Of a stretch of DNA of 64,000 bases, positions 26,807 to 35,766 are shown one piece after another. This DNA comes from Chryseobacterium sp. H1D6B (GTDB lineage: Bacteria > Bacteroidota > Bacteroidia > Flavobacteriales > Weeksellaceae), in contig NZ_JARXVJ010000001.1 of the NCBI RefSeq assembly GCF_029892445.1, positions 3,968,001 to 4,032,000 of the forward strand, read 5' to 3'. The notes under the pieces are model-generated. The model saw only the letters and a program-made list of their open reading frames with translations. It was not told the DNA's origin and searched no databases. How positions within the stretch are numbered: position 1 is the stretch's first letter; each line of letters opens with the position of its first letter. The position numbers and the translations under genes were made by a program.

Positions 26807-26930
26807 TAATTTTATATTTTGAGTTTGAGAATAAATTAGGGTCTATTTTATTATTTAACTTCAACAAAAGCCTTTTATTCACTAGTATACCATAAATATT
26901 ACTCTGAAAAAATCTTTCTATAACGCAAAA

Positions 26931-26955
26931 AAAGCAGGGTTATGCACCCCGCTTT
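26931..26955 (-). terminator. Hairpin terminator after thiolase
   Basis: On the minus strand AAAGCGGGG/CCCTGCTTT (one G-U pair) followed by TTTTTT, 39 bp after the stop at 26995. Confidence 0.82.
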
Positions 26956-26994
26956 CTTTATATTTTAAACCTCAAATTAGAGTTTAATTACTTA

Positions 26995-28173
26995 TTACAT
27001 ATTTTCAATAACAATTGCTGAAGCACCTCCGCCTCCATTACAGATCGCGGCCGCACCATATTTTGCATTGTTTTGTTTTAGAACATTGATCAAAGTAACA
27101 ATGATTCTTGATCCAGAACTTCCCAGCGGGTGTCCTAAAGCTACTGCACCACCGTTTACATTTACTTTAGCAGCATCTAAACCTAAGATTTTATTATTAG
27201 CAAGACCCACTACAGAGAACGCTTCATTAAATTCGAAGAAATCGATATCAGAAAGTTGTAAACCAGCTTTTTTAAGGGCGATAGGTAAAGCTTTAGCCGG
27301 AGCAGTCGTGAAGTTTTCAGGTTCCTGAGCAGCATCAGCGTAAGAAACGATTTTTGCTAGAGGCTTAAGACCTAATTCTTCCATTTTCTCTTTAGAAACA
27401 AGGATCAAAGCAGAAGCTCCGTCATTTAAAGTAGATGCATTCGCTGCTGTTACTGTTCCTTCTTCTTTTTTAAATACTGTTGGAAGTGTTGGAAGTCTGT
27501 CAAAATTTACTGCTTTGTATTCTTCGTCTTCAGCAAAAATTACAGGCTCTCCTTTTCTTTGAGGAATCTCAACAGAAACTACTTCTTCCTTGAATTTCCC
27601 TTCGCTCCAAGCTGCGGCAGATCTTTTGTAAGAAGTTATAGCAAAATTATCCTGGTCTTCTCTTGTAATATTATAGTCTACTGCGCATTTTTCTGCACAA
27701 ACTCCCATATGAACTTTGTTGTAAACGTCTGTAAGACCGTCTAAAACCATTCCGTCCTGCATTTTTACGTCGCCTAATTTTGAAGCAACTCTTGCATTGT
27801 AGTAGTGAGGAACCATAGACATATTTTCCATTCCCCCAGCTACAATTACCTCAGCATCACCAGCTTTAATAGCCTGTGCAGCCATTGTTACAGCTTTCAT
27901 TCCTGAAGCACAAACTTTATTCACAGTAGTAGACGGTGTTTCAATAGAAAGTCCGGCTCCTAATGCAACCTGACGAGCCGGAGCCTGACCTTCTCCTGCC
28001 TGTAATACGTTCCCCATGTAGATCTCCTGAACGTTTTTTGGGTCTAAACCAATTTTACTTAATGCACCTTTTACAGCTGCAGATCCCAGTTTCGTAGCCG
28101 GAACAGTTGATAAACTTCCCATAAAACTTCCAATCGGAGTTCTTACTGCAGAAACGATGAATACTTCTTTCAT
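26995..28173 (-). CDS. Acetyl-CoA C-acyltransferase (thiolase)
   Basis: A 392-residue thiolase. The acylated Cys is C88 in VNKVCASGMKAV, the active-site His region is NEAFSVV, and the C-terminal GGAVALGHPLGSSGSR and AICNGGGGAS carry the catalytic His and second Cys. It could act as an acetoacetyl-CoA thiolase (starting the mevalonate route or ketone metabolism) or as a beta-oxidation 3-ketoacyl-CoA thiolase; the sequence alone does not settle this. Its place near the mevalonate kinase is suggestive only. It is followed by a terminator. Confidence 0.93.
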   Translation of the reverse strand: MKEVFIVSAVRTPIGSFMGSLSTVPATKLGSAAVKGALSKIGLDPKNVQEIYMGNVLQAGEGQAPARQVALGAGLSIETPSTTVNKVCASGMKAVTMAAQAIKAGDAEVIVAGGMENMSMVPHYYNARVASKLGDVKMQDGMVLDGLTDVYNKVHMGVCAEKCAVDYNITREDQDNFAITSYKRSAAAWSEGKFKEEVVSVEIPQRKGEPVIFAEDEEYKAVNFDRLPTLPTVFKKEEGTVTAANASTLNDGASALILVSKEKMEELGLKPLAKIVSYADAAQEPENFTTAPAKALPIALKKAGLQLSDIDFFEFNEAFSVVGLANNKILGLDAAKVNVNGGAVALGHPLGSSGSRIIVTLINVLKQNNAKYGAAAICNGGGGASAIVIENM

Positions 28174-28229
28174 GTGTATGATATATTTTTTAATTGTATA
28201 GATAACCTTTCGGTTTCAGTTTAGTTATT

Positions 28230-28649
28230 TTAATTATTCCCTTCTATTTTATTAAGGATAACATCAAAGGTTTTGTTATTATATTCGGATTTTAATTTTA
28301 TAAAATTACGGTCTGTTTCTGTAATTTCATTAAGTACAGTTTCACCCAATTTTACTGGATAATTTTCATCAGATTTAGCTGTAATTATTACTTTATAATG
28401 GCAGTCATCAACAAACTCCAGTCTGGATTTCACATAGTCTTTCCCATCATTATAATATTCTGTCTGGATATTATCTTTTACGGTCATCACCCATTCTGTA
28501 ACAGGATAGCCCACCCTTAAAAATTTACCTTCTTTAATGTTTTCGCACTTTGCAGGATTATCAGTACCTAGGAATGCGTTTTCCTGGGATTTTACTTTAG
28601 AAAATCCTATAAAAAGGAATAGGATGAATAAAAAGTTAAAATGCTTCAT
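28230..28649 (-). CDS. Secreted protein, unknown function
   Basis: A 139-residue protein with a signal peptide (MKHFNFLFILFLFIGFSKVKSQ). The mature part has two Cys (in NPAKCENIKEGKFLRVG and DDCHYKVIITAK) that could form a disulfide, and predicted beta strands. No known domain is recognised. Its ATG is 1 bp from the stop of the small membrane protein gene upstream, so it is translationally coupled to it. Confidence 0.65.
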   Translation of the reverse strand: MKHFNFLFILFLFIGFSKVKSQENAFLGTDNPAKCENIKEGKFLRVGYPVTEWVMTVKDNIQTEYYNDGKDYVKSRLEFVDDCHYKVIITAKSDENYPVKLGETVLNEITETDRNFIKLKSEYNNKTFDVILNKIEGNN

Positions 28650-28650
28650 A

Positions 28651-29028
28651 TTATTTTCTTTTTGGTATCAATAGTAAAAAAGCTCCTAAAAATTCAACTG
28701 CCCAGCCCCATTTCAGCTTTACAACACCTGCAAAGGTTTCTCTCCATGCTTTAAACGGAATGAAACTGAAATAGTCTAGAGACTGCAGTTTAACAGCAAT
28801 TAAAGAGAAAATAAACAGAAGAATTAAAAGTACAGCAAATGTTCTTACTATTTTCGGACTGCTGTTCACGATTCCAAAAAGTGCACAGGCAGAAAGAATC
28901 CAGCATGCTGACGCTAAATAATGGTCTAATTTCCAGTAATTCCAATTTCCAATAATCGGAACATGAACCAATGGCAGAAAACTTCCTGCCACTACCAATA
29001 ATACTCCTAATAACTGAATATTTTTCAT
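28651..29028 (-). CDS. Small membrane protein, unknown function
   Basis: A 125-residue protein with about four hydrophobic helices (near 5-20, 38-55, 62-80, 108-121) and no recognised domain. The chosen ATG at 29028 gives MKNIQLLGVLLVVAGSF; the extension upstream uses a weak start and would run through the terminator of the gene before it. It is tightly coupled to the secreted-protein gene downstream (TAA then ATG with 1 bp between). Confidence 0.62.
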   Translation of the reverse strand: MKNIQLLGVLLVVAGSFLPLVHVPIIGNWNYWKLDHYLASACWILSACALFGIVNSSPKIVRTFAVLLILLFIFSLIAVKLQSLDYFSFIPFKAWRETFAGVVKLKWGWAVEFLGAFLLLIPKRK

Positions 29029-29056
29029 ATTTCTTAAAGTACCAAAATACAAAAAA

Positions 29057-29080
29057 AAACACACTCCGAAAAGCGTGTTT
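29057..29080 (-). terminator. Hairpin terminator after the 29105 gene
   Basis: On the minus strand AAACACGC/GTGTGTTT (one G-U) followed by a run of T, 25 bp after the stop. Confidence 0.78.
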
Positions 29081-29104
29081 AAAATAGATATATTATATTG
29101 ATAA

Positions 29105-30187
29105 TTAAAATGTTAGATTAAAAATCTCTAATCCAATCTGCAAACTGTTTTTGTTATTCATCAAGGCATCGCTGTTAAAAATAGGAGTTAGGTCTTTTTT
29201 CACATACAAACTGATCCCTCCATACCCTATGCTTAATTTCCCTCCAAAGATGAATGGATTTATTCCGTTTTCAACTCTTTGTCTAAAAACATTACTGCTG
29301 CTGTCCTCATCCGAATATTTATATTTTATTCTGTTTCCAATTTTCACTCCTCCATACACTCCAACTCCGATTCTCAGCTGTTTCTTGTCATTGTCCAAAA
29401 ACTTTTCACCGTCTATCGTTACATATTTTGGATTTAAAACAAACTGTACCCCTACTGGAATTTCAATATATTCGGTCTTTAATTGAGAATATTTTAAATT
29501 CCCTCCAGTGAAGGTTTCCTGAAATAATTTTCCATTTCCCTGTGCAAAAACCATTGATCCGCCTACATCATAAGTGTCTCCTCTAAATCCTAAACCATAA
29601 TTTAAAAGTACAGGGCTTGAATATTCCCCTATCTGCATTTCAAATTTAAACTGAATAGAATAAGAACCTGACTGCCCAAAACGAATTTCTTCAGGTTTAT
29701 TAAAGAAATTAAACGGCTGAGAGCTATTCGTAAGGTTTATAAATCCAGCGCTAATTTGTAATCCCGCATTATTCAGGAGTCTTCTCATATCTCTTTTTTT
29801 CTCATCACTGCTTTTTCCTAAAACAGATTTTTTCACTCTTTCTCTCGTAATTTCTTCGAAAGTTCCCTTTTCCGCATCTACTTTTTCATTAATTGACACC
29901 TCATATTTTGTTGCAATTTCTGTATTGCGGTTATGCCTTTCATCAGAGGTAATTTTCCCGTCTTTAAAATTTTTATCAACAGCATCCAACTCTTCATTCA
30001 TTTTCTTCTTTTCAGAAGAAACGATACTGTCTATTTTTACAGCATATATGTTGATTTTTTCTTTTAAACTGGTATTGACACTTTCTTTTTGACGGCTGTC
30101 ATAATAATATCCAGATTGTTTTTCCTGAGAAAATGCGGCTGTCGAAATGGCCATCATCACCGCAGAGAGTAAAATTTTATTTTTCAT
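29105..30187 (-). CDS. Exported protein with coiled-coil region and beta-barrel-like C-terminus
   Basis: A 360-residue protein with a signal peptide ending near FSQ (residue 21). Residues 35-135 are highly charged and helical, likely coiled coil. From about residue 145 it has alternating Gly- and aromatic-rich strands (LLNNAGLQISAGFINL, LLNYGLGFRGDTYDVGG, RIGVGVYGGVKIGNR) ending in aromatic F, as outer-membrane beta-barrels do. No family is named with certainty. It follows the ECF sigma and anti-sigma-like genes on the same strand and may be their target or sensor. Confidence 0.68.
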   Translation of the reverse strand: MKNKILLSAVMMAISTAAFSQEKQSGYYYDSRQKESVNTSLKEKINIYAVKIDSIVSSEKKKMNEELDAVDKNFKDGKITSDERHNRNTEIATKYEVSINEKVDAEKGTFEEITRERVKKSVLGKSSDEKKRDMRRLLNNAGLQISAGFINLTNSSQPFNFFNKPEEIRFGQSGSYSIQFKFEMQIGEYSSPVLLNYGLGFRGDTYDVGGSMVFAQGNGKLFQETFTGGNLKYSQLKTEYIEIPVGVQFVLNPKYVTIDGEKFLDNDKKQLRIGVGVYGGVKIGNRIKYKYSDEDSSSNVFRQRVENGINPFIFGGKLSIGYGGISLYVKKDLTPIFNSDALMNNKNSLQIGLEIFNLTF

Positions 30188-30269
30188 TTTATTAATTTTT
30201 TAATAGTATTATGGCTGTCCGGCTGTTATTTTGAGTCGGATAATTCAATTTATTTTATATTTATTTTGA

Positions 30270-31004
30270 TTATTTTGTGTCAGAGTGTACGGTAACGCCT
30301 AATGTTACAACTTGTGAAAAACGAGGTTTCAGCTTACTGAAATTGATTCTTACATATTGAGCTTTCTCATCAGCCGCCCGCAATTTATCATATTCTCTCC
30401 CCGCAAGAAGATCTGATGCCTGAATGTATTTGGAAGATTTATGTTCCAGTTTCTCTGTGGTCACGGCTAGCTTAGAATTATCAGCAATTATTTTTTCTTC
30501 TGGTTTTATAATATCCGAACTCTTTATGAAATGATCATCAGAAGCAGTCTGAATAGTATTTTTATGAATAACAGCAGCATTTTGTGGTTTTATGGTTTTT
30601 AAATCTGGTTTTCTTTTTTTATCTGAATAGGCTAATGCCTGCGCCCTTTTTTCTGTATTAAAATGATCTGCATCTTTATTATTAAAAGACAATTCTGAAG
30701 CAGTTTTTACAGAATGCGGATCTTTATTTTCTAAAGCAGGTCCTGAATTTTGATTTTCTTTTTTAGCTACATTTGTTTCAGCAATAGTATTTTTTTCAAT
30801 TTTGGAATCATTTTGATTAAAATAAATACCTGTGCCTATCGAAATAAGAAATACAATAACTGCGGCTGCATATTTCCACCACTGAAAAGGCTTTTTAAGC
30901 TCTAAATCAGGCTTTTCTTCCAGTTCCTGTTCTATTCTGCTCCAAAGATCGGAAGAGGGCTGTATTTCCTGATCTTCATATTTAGATTTTAATTTATTCA
31001 GCAT
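30270..31004 (-). CDS. Anti-sigma-factor-like membrane protein
   Basis: A 244-residue single-span protein: a cytoplasmic N-terminus of about 42 residues with SSDLWSRIEQELEEKP, a membrane helix at about 45-64 (WKYAAAVIVFLISIGTGIYF), and a Lys/Asn/Glu-rich periplasmic part of about 180 residues. The start overlaps the ECF sigma stop by 11 bp. Topology and overlap are typical of anti-sigma partners, although no zinc-binding motif is seen, so the assignment rests mainly on context. Confidence 0.7.
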   Translation of the reverse strand: MLNKLKSKYEDQEIQPSSDLWSRIEQELEEKPDLELKKPFQWWKYAAAVIVFLISIGTGIYFNQNDSKIEKNTIAETNVAKKENQNSGPALENKDPHSVKTASELSFNNKDADHFNTEKRAQALAYSDKKRKPDLKTIKPQNAAVIHKNTIQTASDDHFIKSSDIIKPEEKIIADNSKLAVTTEKLEHKSSKYIQASDLLAGREYDKLRAADEKAQYVRINFSKLKPRFSQVVTLGVTVHSDTK

Positions 31005-31536
31005 TTTGTTTTTCTTTTCTATTTGTTCTTAAAAAATCTGCCACCCATTTTTTACCTTTACTCAGTTGGCTTTTACTTGTTCCTTCAGAAATATTAAGGA
31101 TGTCTGCTATTTCCTGATGTTTTTTCTCTTCAAAAACATAGAGATTAAAAATCAATCGGTATCCAGCCGGCATTTTTGAGAAAATTTCTTCCAGATCGAT
31201 CTCTTCCAGCTTTTCTTCAAACTCTTCATCTGAAAAGTCATCTGCTATTTCTACATCTGCATAAAGAATATTTTTATTCTTCCTTATAAAGCTTATAGAA
31301 TCATTAACGATAATTTTTCTCAGCCAGAAAGGAAAACTTTTCCAGTCTCTGCATTCTTCGATTTTGGTAAAACATTTTAGAAAGGCATGGAGTAAAATAT
31401 CTTCTGCATCATGAAAATTATTAGTATAAGAGTTTGCAACAGCAAGCATTTTACCTGAAAACATTTCGTAAAGGGCTTTTTGTGCCCTTCGGTCTTGTTT
31501 TTTAGCCAGTATAAAATTCTCCTCTAAATTACTCAT
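30994..31536 (-). CDS. ECF RNA polymerase sigma factor
   Basis: A 180-residue sigma-70 family protein. Region 2 (about 10-80: KQDRRAQKALYEMFSGKMLA, then DAEDILLHAFLKCFTKI) and region 4 (about 125-172: AGYRLIFNLYVFEEKKHQEI, then ADILNISEGTSKSQLSKGK) are both present. The layout is that of extracytoplasmic function sigma factors. It heads a set with the overlapping anti-sigma-like gene and an exported protein gene. The stimulus is unknown; no -7 box of the housekeeping type was noticed just upstream. Confidence 0.9.
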   Translation of the reverse strand: MSNLEENFILAKKQDRRAQKALYEMFSGKMLAVANSYTNNFHDAEDILLHAFLKCFTKIEECRDWKSFPFWLRKIIVNDSISFIRKNKNILYADVEIADDFSDEEFEEKLEEIDLEEIFSKMPAGYRLIFNLYVFEEKKHQEIADILNISEGTSKSQLSKGKKWVADFLRTNRKEKQNAE

Positions 31537-31593
31537 GTATCAGTTTCTATTTATAAGACGGCATTTTTTTTAAAAGGTTGCCTGTAAACAAAA

Positions 31594-31624
31594 AAATTGC
31601 ACTTTTTTTTCAAAAGTGCAATTT
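31594..31624 (-). terminator. Hairpin terminator after the NupG-like gene
   Basis: Arms AAATTGCACTTTT/AAAAGTGCAATTT, 27 bp after the stop at 31651. Confidence 0.82.
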
Positions 31625-31650
31625 AATATTTTAATAATCAATTAAATAAA

Positions 31651-33033
31651 TTAATGTTTTACTGTAGAAATCTCTTCAGGATTATGCTTATGTTTAAATA
31701 AAATTCCAAAAAGAACAGCGAGTACCAAAGCATAGGCTGCAAAAGAAAGCCAGATATTATGCCAGTCTTTCACCATTACTGCGGTGGATAAGGTTCCGTC
31801 TGCATTGATCACTGCATTGAAACTATTTTTAAGAATTTCTAAAAATGTAGGATTATCAGGCGTTGTTTCCAGATAGGCTGATAAAGCTGATGCGTCTGTA
31901 AACTTGTGGGTAAAAAATTTATCAATAGCCCATCCAGCGATATAACTTCCAAAAACAGCTCCAAAACCATTTGTCATCATCATGAACAGCCCCTGTGCAG
32001 AAGAACGGATCTTTTTATCTGTTGTCGTTTCCACAAAAAGAGAACCTGAAATATTGAAGAAGTCGAAAGCCATCCCGTAAACGATACATGAAAGTACGAT
32101 AAGACCTAAACCATATCCATCAGGAACACCATATGCAAAGAATCCGAATCTGAGAACCCATGCAAACATGGACATCAACATTACTTTTTTTATTCCGAAT
32201 TTTTTCAAAAAGAAAGGAATTGCAAGGATAAATAAAGTCTCAGAAACCTGAGAGATCGACATAATAATCGTAGATCTCTGTACTACAAAAGAGTCTGCAT
32301 ATTTTGGAAAGTGAGCAAATTCACTTAAGAAAACATCTCCGTACGCATTGGTAAGCTGCAATGCGGCTCCTAAAAGCATTGAAAACAAAAAGAACAATGC
32401 CATTTTATAGTTTCCGAAAAGCTTAAAGGCATCCAGCCCAAATTGTTCTGAAAGAGGGGCGCCTTTGTCGATTAATTTTTGCGGCGGACATTTCGGTAAA
32501 GTCAATGCGTAGATTCCCAGCAAAATTGCAACAGCTCCGCCTATGTAAAACTGGCCTTCTGTTGCTTTATTTCCTGTAAGATTCGTGATCCACATGGCCA
32601 CAATAAATCCAATGGTTCCCCAAACACGGATCGGAGGAAAGTCTTTCACTACATCCAGATCACTATTTTTAAGTATTGTATAAGAAATAGAGTTAGCAAG
32701 AGCAATGGTAGGCATGTAAAAACACATGGCCACAAGCATTACTAAAAAGAATGAATTAGGATCTCCTGTATGGGGTAAAATAAAAAGTACTACTCCATAA
32801 AGAATCTGCAGTACTGAAAAAATTCGTTCAGCATTCACCCATCTGTCAGCAATAATCCCTGTAATGGTCGGCATAAAAATAGAAGCGATTCCCATTGTTC
32901 CGAAAACGGCTCCAAACTGGGTTCCATCCCAATGTTTTGTCCCGAACCAAAAATTAGCCATCGTAATCAGCCAGGCTCCCCAGACAAAAAACTGGAGAAA
33001 ACTGAGGATGGTAAGTCGTAATTTTAAACTCAT
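31651..33033 (-). CDS. MFS transporter, NupG-like nucleoside permease
   Basis: A 460-residue transporter with about twelve helices. The opening KLRLTILSFLQFFVWGAWLI and FGTMGIASIFMPTITGIIAD follow the NupG/nucleoside:H+ symporter family, as does DFFNISGSLFVE in the second half. It probably brings nucleosides across the inner membrane. An internal soluble loop lies near 395-425. It starts 21 bp after the bifunctional nuclease stop, so both are co-transcribed. It could work with a nucleotide-salvage role, which fits the udk gene elsewhere in the window. Confidence 0.87.
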   Translation of the reverse strand: MSLKLRLTILSFLQFFVWGAWLITMANFWFGTKHWDGTQFGAVFGTMGIASIFMPTITGIIADRWVNAERIFSVLQILYGVVLFILPHTGDPNSFFLVMLVAMCFYMPTIALANSISYTILKNSDLDVVKDFPPIRVWGTIGFIVAMWITNLTGNKATEGQFYIGGAVAILLGIYALTLPKCPPQKLIDKGAPLSEQFGLDAFKLFGNYKMALFFLFSMLLGAALQLTNAYGDVFLSEFAHFPKYADSFVVQRSTIIMSISQVSETLFILAIPFFLKKFGIKKVMLMSMFAWVLRFGFFAYGVPDGYGLGLIVLSCIVYGMAFDFFNISGSLFVETTTDKKIRSSAQGLFMMMTNGFGAVFGSYIAGWAIDKFFTHKFTDASALSAYLETTPDNPTFLEILKNSFNAVINADGTLSTAVMVKDWHNIWLSFAAYALVLAVLFGILFKHKHNPEEISTVKH

Positions 33034-33054
33034 AGTTTATTTATAAATATCTCT

Positions 33055-33654
33055 TTAATCAATTTTCTTTTTCCTTCTCTTGATCTCCTCCTGAATTTCC
33101 AGGGCAGTATCAAAATCTTCTTCTTTTACGGCTTCATCCAATAACTTCTGCAGTTCATCCATTGATAAAGATTTCAAATTGTCTTCTGCTTCTACTGTTT
33201 CTGAAAAAACTTCATCTTCTTTAGCAATATCTTCCAGTTCCAGCAGAATTCCCGCTTCATTTAAGACCTGCTGTGTCGTAAAAATAGGAGCATCAAATCT
33301 CACAGCCATTGCAACGGCATCAGAGGTTCTTGCATCTAAGATCAGCTCTTCTTGAGTCTCTTTATTTTTGAAATTAATATTTGAAAAGAAAACACCGTCT
33401 ACTATTTGATAAATAATTACTGATACTAATTCAAAATTAGCAGAAACTATAAATTTTGTGAATAAATCATGAGTAAGAGGACGGGGTGGATGTATATCTT
33501 TCTCCAGACCAAGAGAAATGGATTGTGCCTCGAAATTCCCTATGACAACAGGTAACTTTATGTGTGATTCTTCATGCTCCAATAACAATGCGTACGCCCC
33601 TGATTGGGTCTGGCTGTACGATATTCCGCGAATAATTAACTGTTTATAATCCAT
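33055..33654 (-). CDS. Bifunctional nuclease (BFN/DUF151) family protein
   Basis: A 199-residue protein with the BFN/DUF151 domain over residues 1-130, seen as LLLEHEESHIKLPVVIGNFE, then AQSISLGLE, and DARTSDAVAMAVRFDAPIFT. A UVR-like helical tail rich in Glu and Lys (residues 165-199: LSMDELQKLLDEAVKEEDFD) follows. Homologues bind nucleic acids and some degrade RNA or DNA. The TAnnTTTG box is only 5 bp before the ATG, which suggests a leaderless or nearly leaderless mRNA. Confidence 0.87.
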   Translation of the reverse strand: MDYKQLIIRGISYSQTQSGAYALLLEHEESHIKLPVVIGNFEAQSISLGLEKDIHPPRPLTHDLFTKFIVSANFELVSVIIYQIVDGVFFSNINFKNKETQEELILDARTSDAVAMAVRFDAPIFTTQQVLNEAGILLELEDIAKEDEVFSETVEAEDNLKSLSMDELQKLLDEAVKEEDFDTALEIQEEIKRRKKKID

Positions 33655-33659
33655 GGCTA

Positions 33660-33667
33660 CAAATATA
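33660..33667 (-). promoter_or_regulatory. Promoter -7 box of BFN gene
   Basis: TATATTTG on the minus strand, ending 5 bp before the ATG at 33654; the expected transcript would begin at about the start codon. Confidence 0.5.
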
Positions 33668-33708
33668 AATTAATTTTTTATTGTAGGTTTCACTTTTTAG
33701 ACAAAAAT

Positions 33709-33733
33709 AAAAGCTCGGAAAGCCCGAACTTTT
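33709..33733 (-). terminator. Hairpin terminator after etfA
   Basis: On the minus strand AAAAGTTCGG/CCGAGCTTTT (one G-U pair) followed by TATTTTTG, about 95 bp after the etfA stop. Confidence 0.78.
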
Positions 33734-33829
33734 ATTTTTTATGTGAACTGTAAATTGTGAATTAACTACGCCGTCAATTTTGAAAACTTCCTATTGACCT
33801 GCGAAGCAGCATTCACCATTGACATTATT

Positions 33830-34777
33830 TTATCCTTTTAATGCTTTAATCTTCTCTGTCAATGCAGGAATAATCTGGAATGCATCCCCTACTACTCCAT
33901 AATCTGCAGATTTAAAGAATGGTGCTTCTGGATCACTGTTTACAACAACAATAGTTTTAGAAGAGTTTACCCCTGCTAAATGCTGAATCGCTCCTGAGAT
34001 ACCAACCGCAATGTAAAGGTTTGGAGAAATTGCTTTTCCTGTCTGTCCTACGTGCTCTGTGTGAGGTCTCCATCCAATATCTGAAACCGGCTTAGAACAA
34101 GCTGTAGCAGCTCCTAAAACATTTGCTAACTCTTCAATCATTCCCCAGTTTTCAGGACCTTTTAATCCTCTACCGGCAGAAACTACGATTTCAGCTTCTT
34201 TAAGATCTAATTTCCCAGAACTCTGTTCGTGAGAAATCACTTTAGTATCTTCATTCGCTACAGATAAGTTTTTCACTTCTTCTGAACCTGATACTGCGTT
34301 TTCTTTAACACCGAAAGCATTTTGAGAAACAGTGATGATCACTCCGTTTCCTTCAGCTTTTGCATGCATAAATCCTTTTCCAGAGAAAGCTCTTCTTTTC
34401 ACCTGGAACGGAGATAGACTTTCTGGAGCCTCCAAAACATTAGTAATTAAAGAATAATTCTTCATTACAGCCAACATTGGTGCCACTGAAGAAGCATCTG
34501 TAGTGTGAGGAAAAACTATAGTATTTCCATCAGCCACTTCATTTACAGCTTGTGCAAATGCTTTTGCTGAGAAATTTTTAAGACCATCGTCTTTAATGTT
34601 GATTACGTTTGATGCTCCATATTTGTATAATAAATCTGAAGAATCTGTAGGGTTTACAGAAATTGCTGTAACGGTATCTCCTGCCTGGTCTGCAACCGCT
34701 TTAGCATAAGAAACCGCTTCGAAAGCCGCTTTTTTGTAAACTCCATTTATATTTTCTGCGTATACGAATACTGCCAT
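33830..34777 (-). CDS. etfA: Electron transfer flavoprotein subunit alpha
   Basis: A 315-residue ETF alpha subunit. It has the FAD-binding domain motifs AEIVVSAGRGLKGPENW, SDIGWRPHTEHVGQTGKAIS, then PNLYIAVGISGAIQHLAG, and NSDPEAPFFKSADYGVVGDA near the C-terminus. ETF carries electrons from acyl-CoA and other dehydrogenases to the quinone pool through ETF dehydrogenase. It lies 91 bp downstream of etfB in the same direction, so both subunits come from one transcript. Confidence 0.95.
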   Translation of the reverse strand: MAVFVYAENINGVYKKAAFEAVSYAKAVADQAGDTVTAISVNPTDSSDLLYKYGASNVINIKDDGLKNFSAKAFAQAVNEVADGNTIVFPHTTDASSVAPMLAVMKNYSLITNVLEAPESLSPFQVKRRAFSGKGFMHAKAEGNGVIITVSQNAFGVKENAVSGSEEVKNLSVANEDTKVISHEQSSGKLDLKEAEIVVSAGRGLKGPENWGMIEELANVLGAATACSKPVSDIGWRPHTEHVGQTGKAISPNLYIAVGISGAIQHLAGVNSSKTIVVVNSDPEAPFFKSADYGVVGDAFQIIPALTEKIKALKG

Positions 34778-34868
34778 TTTTTTAAGTTTAAAAAGTTAGT
34801 GTTAAAAAAGATTTAGATATAGGCTAAGGTTTAATTTAATCATTTCAAACTCAGCTTCTATCTCAAAA

Positions 34869-35615
34869 TTATATTACTTTAGCCTCTTCGTGAAGTAATC
34901 TCACCAATTCGTCCAAGTTATCCGCAGAAACAATTTTCACTGCAGCTCTCGGCGGAACACTGTCATAAGAAACTCCCTGTACTTTCACTTCTGAAGAAAC
35001 AGCTTCTACCACCTGCAAAGGTTTTGTTCTTGCAGACATTATCCCTCTCATGTTTGGAATAATCAAATCTTTTTCATCTACTAATCCCTTCTGCCCCGCA
35101 ATTACAGCAGGAAGTTTTACAGAAATAGTTTCTTTACCGCCTTCAATTTCTCTTACAGCAGTAGCTTCGCTTCCGTTTACGTCTAATCCAACAGATGCAT
35201 TAACGAAAGGCTGGTTCAATAATTGAGCAACCATCCCGGGAACAGAGCCACCGTTATAATCGATAGATTCTTTACCGCAAAGGATAAGATCGTAGCCTCC
35301 ATTTTGAGCAACAGCAGCAATTTCTTTTGCTGTAGAGTAGCTGTCTTTTGGATCAAGATTTACTCTTACTGCATCATTTGCACCAATTGCCAACGCTTTT
35401 CTGATCACTGGTTCTGTAGCGGCATCTCCTACATTAATTACAGTTACAACAGCTCCTTGAGATTCTTGTAATTTGATTGCTTTTGTTAAGGCAAATTCAT
35501 CTAAAGGATTGATCACCCACTGGATTCCGTTTTTGTCGAAAGCAGATTTATCCGCTGTAAAGTTAATTTTGGAAGTAGTATCCGGAACACTACTAATACA
35601 AACTAATATTTTCAT
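34869..35615 (-). CDS. etfB: Electron transfer flavoprotein subunit beta
   Basis: A 248-residue ETF beta subunit, with the adenine-nucleotide-binding fold and typical sequences ISSVPDTTSKINF, NPLDEFALTKAIKLQE, GKESIDYNGGSVPGM, then VAQLLNQPF, and the PNMRGIMSARTKPLQ recognition loop. It forms a heterodimer with EtfA encoded just downstream. A perfect 18-bp palindrome about 100 bp upstream (35715-35732) looks like an operator. Confidence 0.95.
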   Translation of the reverse strand: MKILVCISSVPDTTSKINFTADKSAFDKNGIQWVINPLDEFALTKAIKLQESQGAVVTVINVGDAATEPVIRKALAIGANDAVRVNLDPKDSYSTAKEIAAVAQNGGYDLILCGKESIDYNGGSVPGMVAQLLNQPFVNASVGLDVNGSEATAVREIEGGKETISVKLPAVIAGQKGLVDEKDLIIPNMRGIMSARTKPLQVVEAVSSEVKVQGVSYDSVPPRAAVKIVSADNLDELVRLLHEEAKVI

Positions 35616-35714
35616 GTGTACTATTTTAATTTTTTCCCTTTTGTTACATAAAGCCGTACAGTTTTATGCAGGGATTTTGTTTTTATTAATTTCTGTAAAT
35701 ATAAATAAAAAATA

Positions 35715-35732
35715 TATTATGCATGCATAATA
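35715..35732. promoter_or_regulatory. Perfect 18-bp palindrome upstream of etfB, operator-like
   Basis: TATTATGCATGCATAATA is identical to its reverse complement and sits in the 151-bp gap between the SDR stop and the etfB start. Palindromes of this form bind dimeric winged-helix or TetR/MarR regulators. It likely controls etfBA. Confidence 0.6.
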
Positions 35733-35766
35733 CTTATTAATTTATTATTCAATACATTAGATGGTA

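Noticed and set aside
26799..26895. Tiny minus-strand gene of 28 codons from a GTG
   Set aside because: Low complexity, no recognisable start context, and no protein-like features beyond length; not supported.
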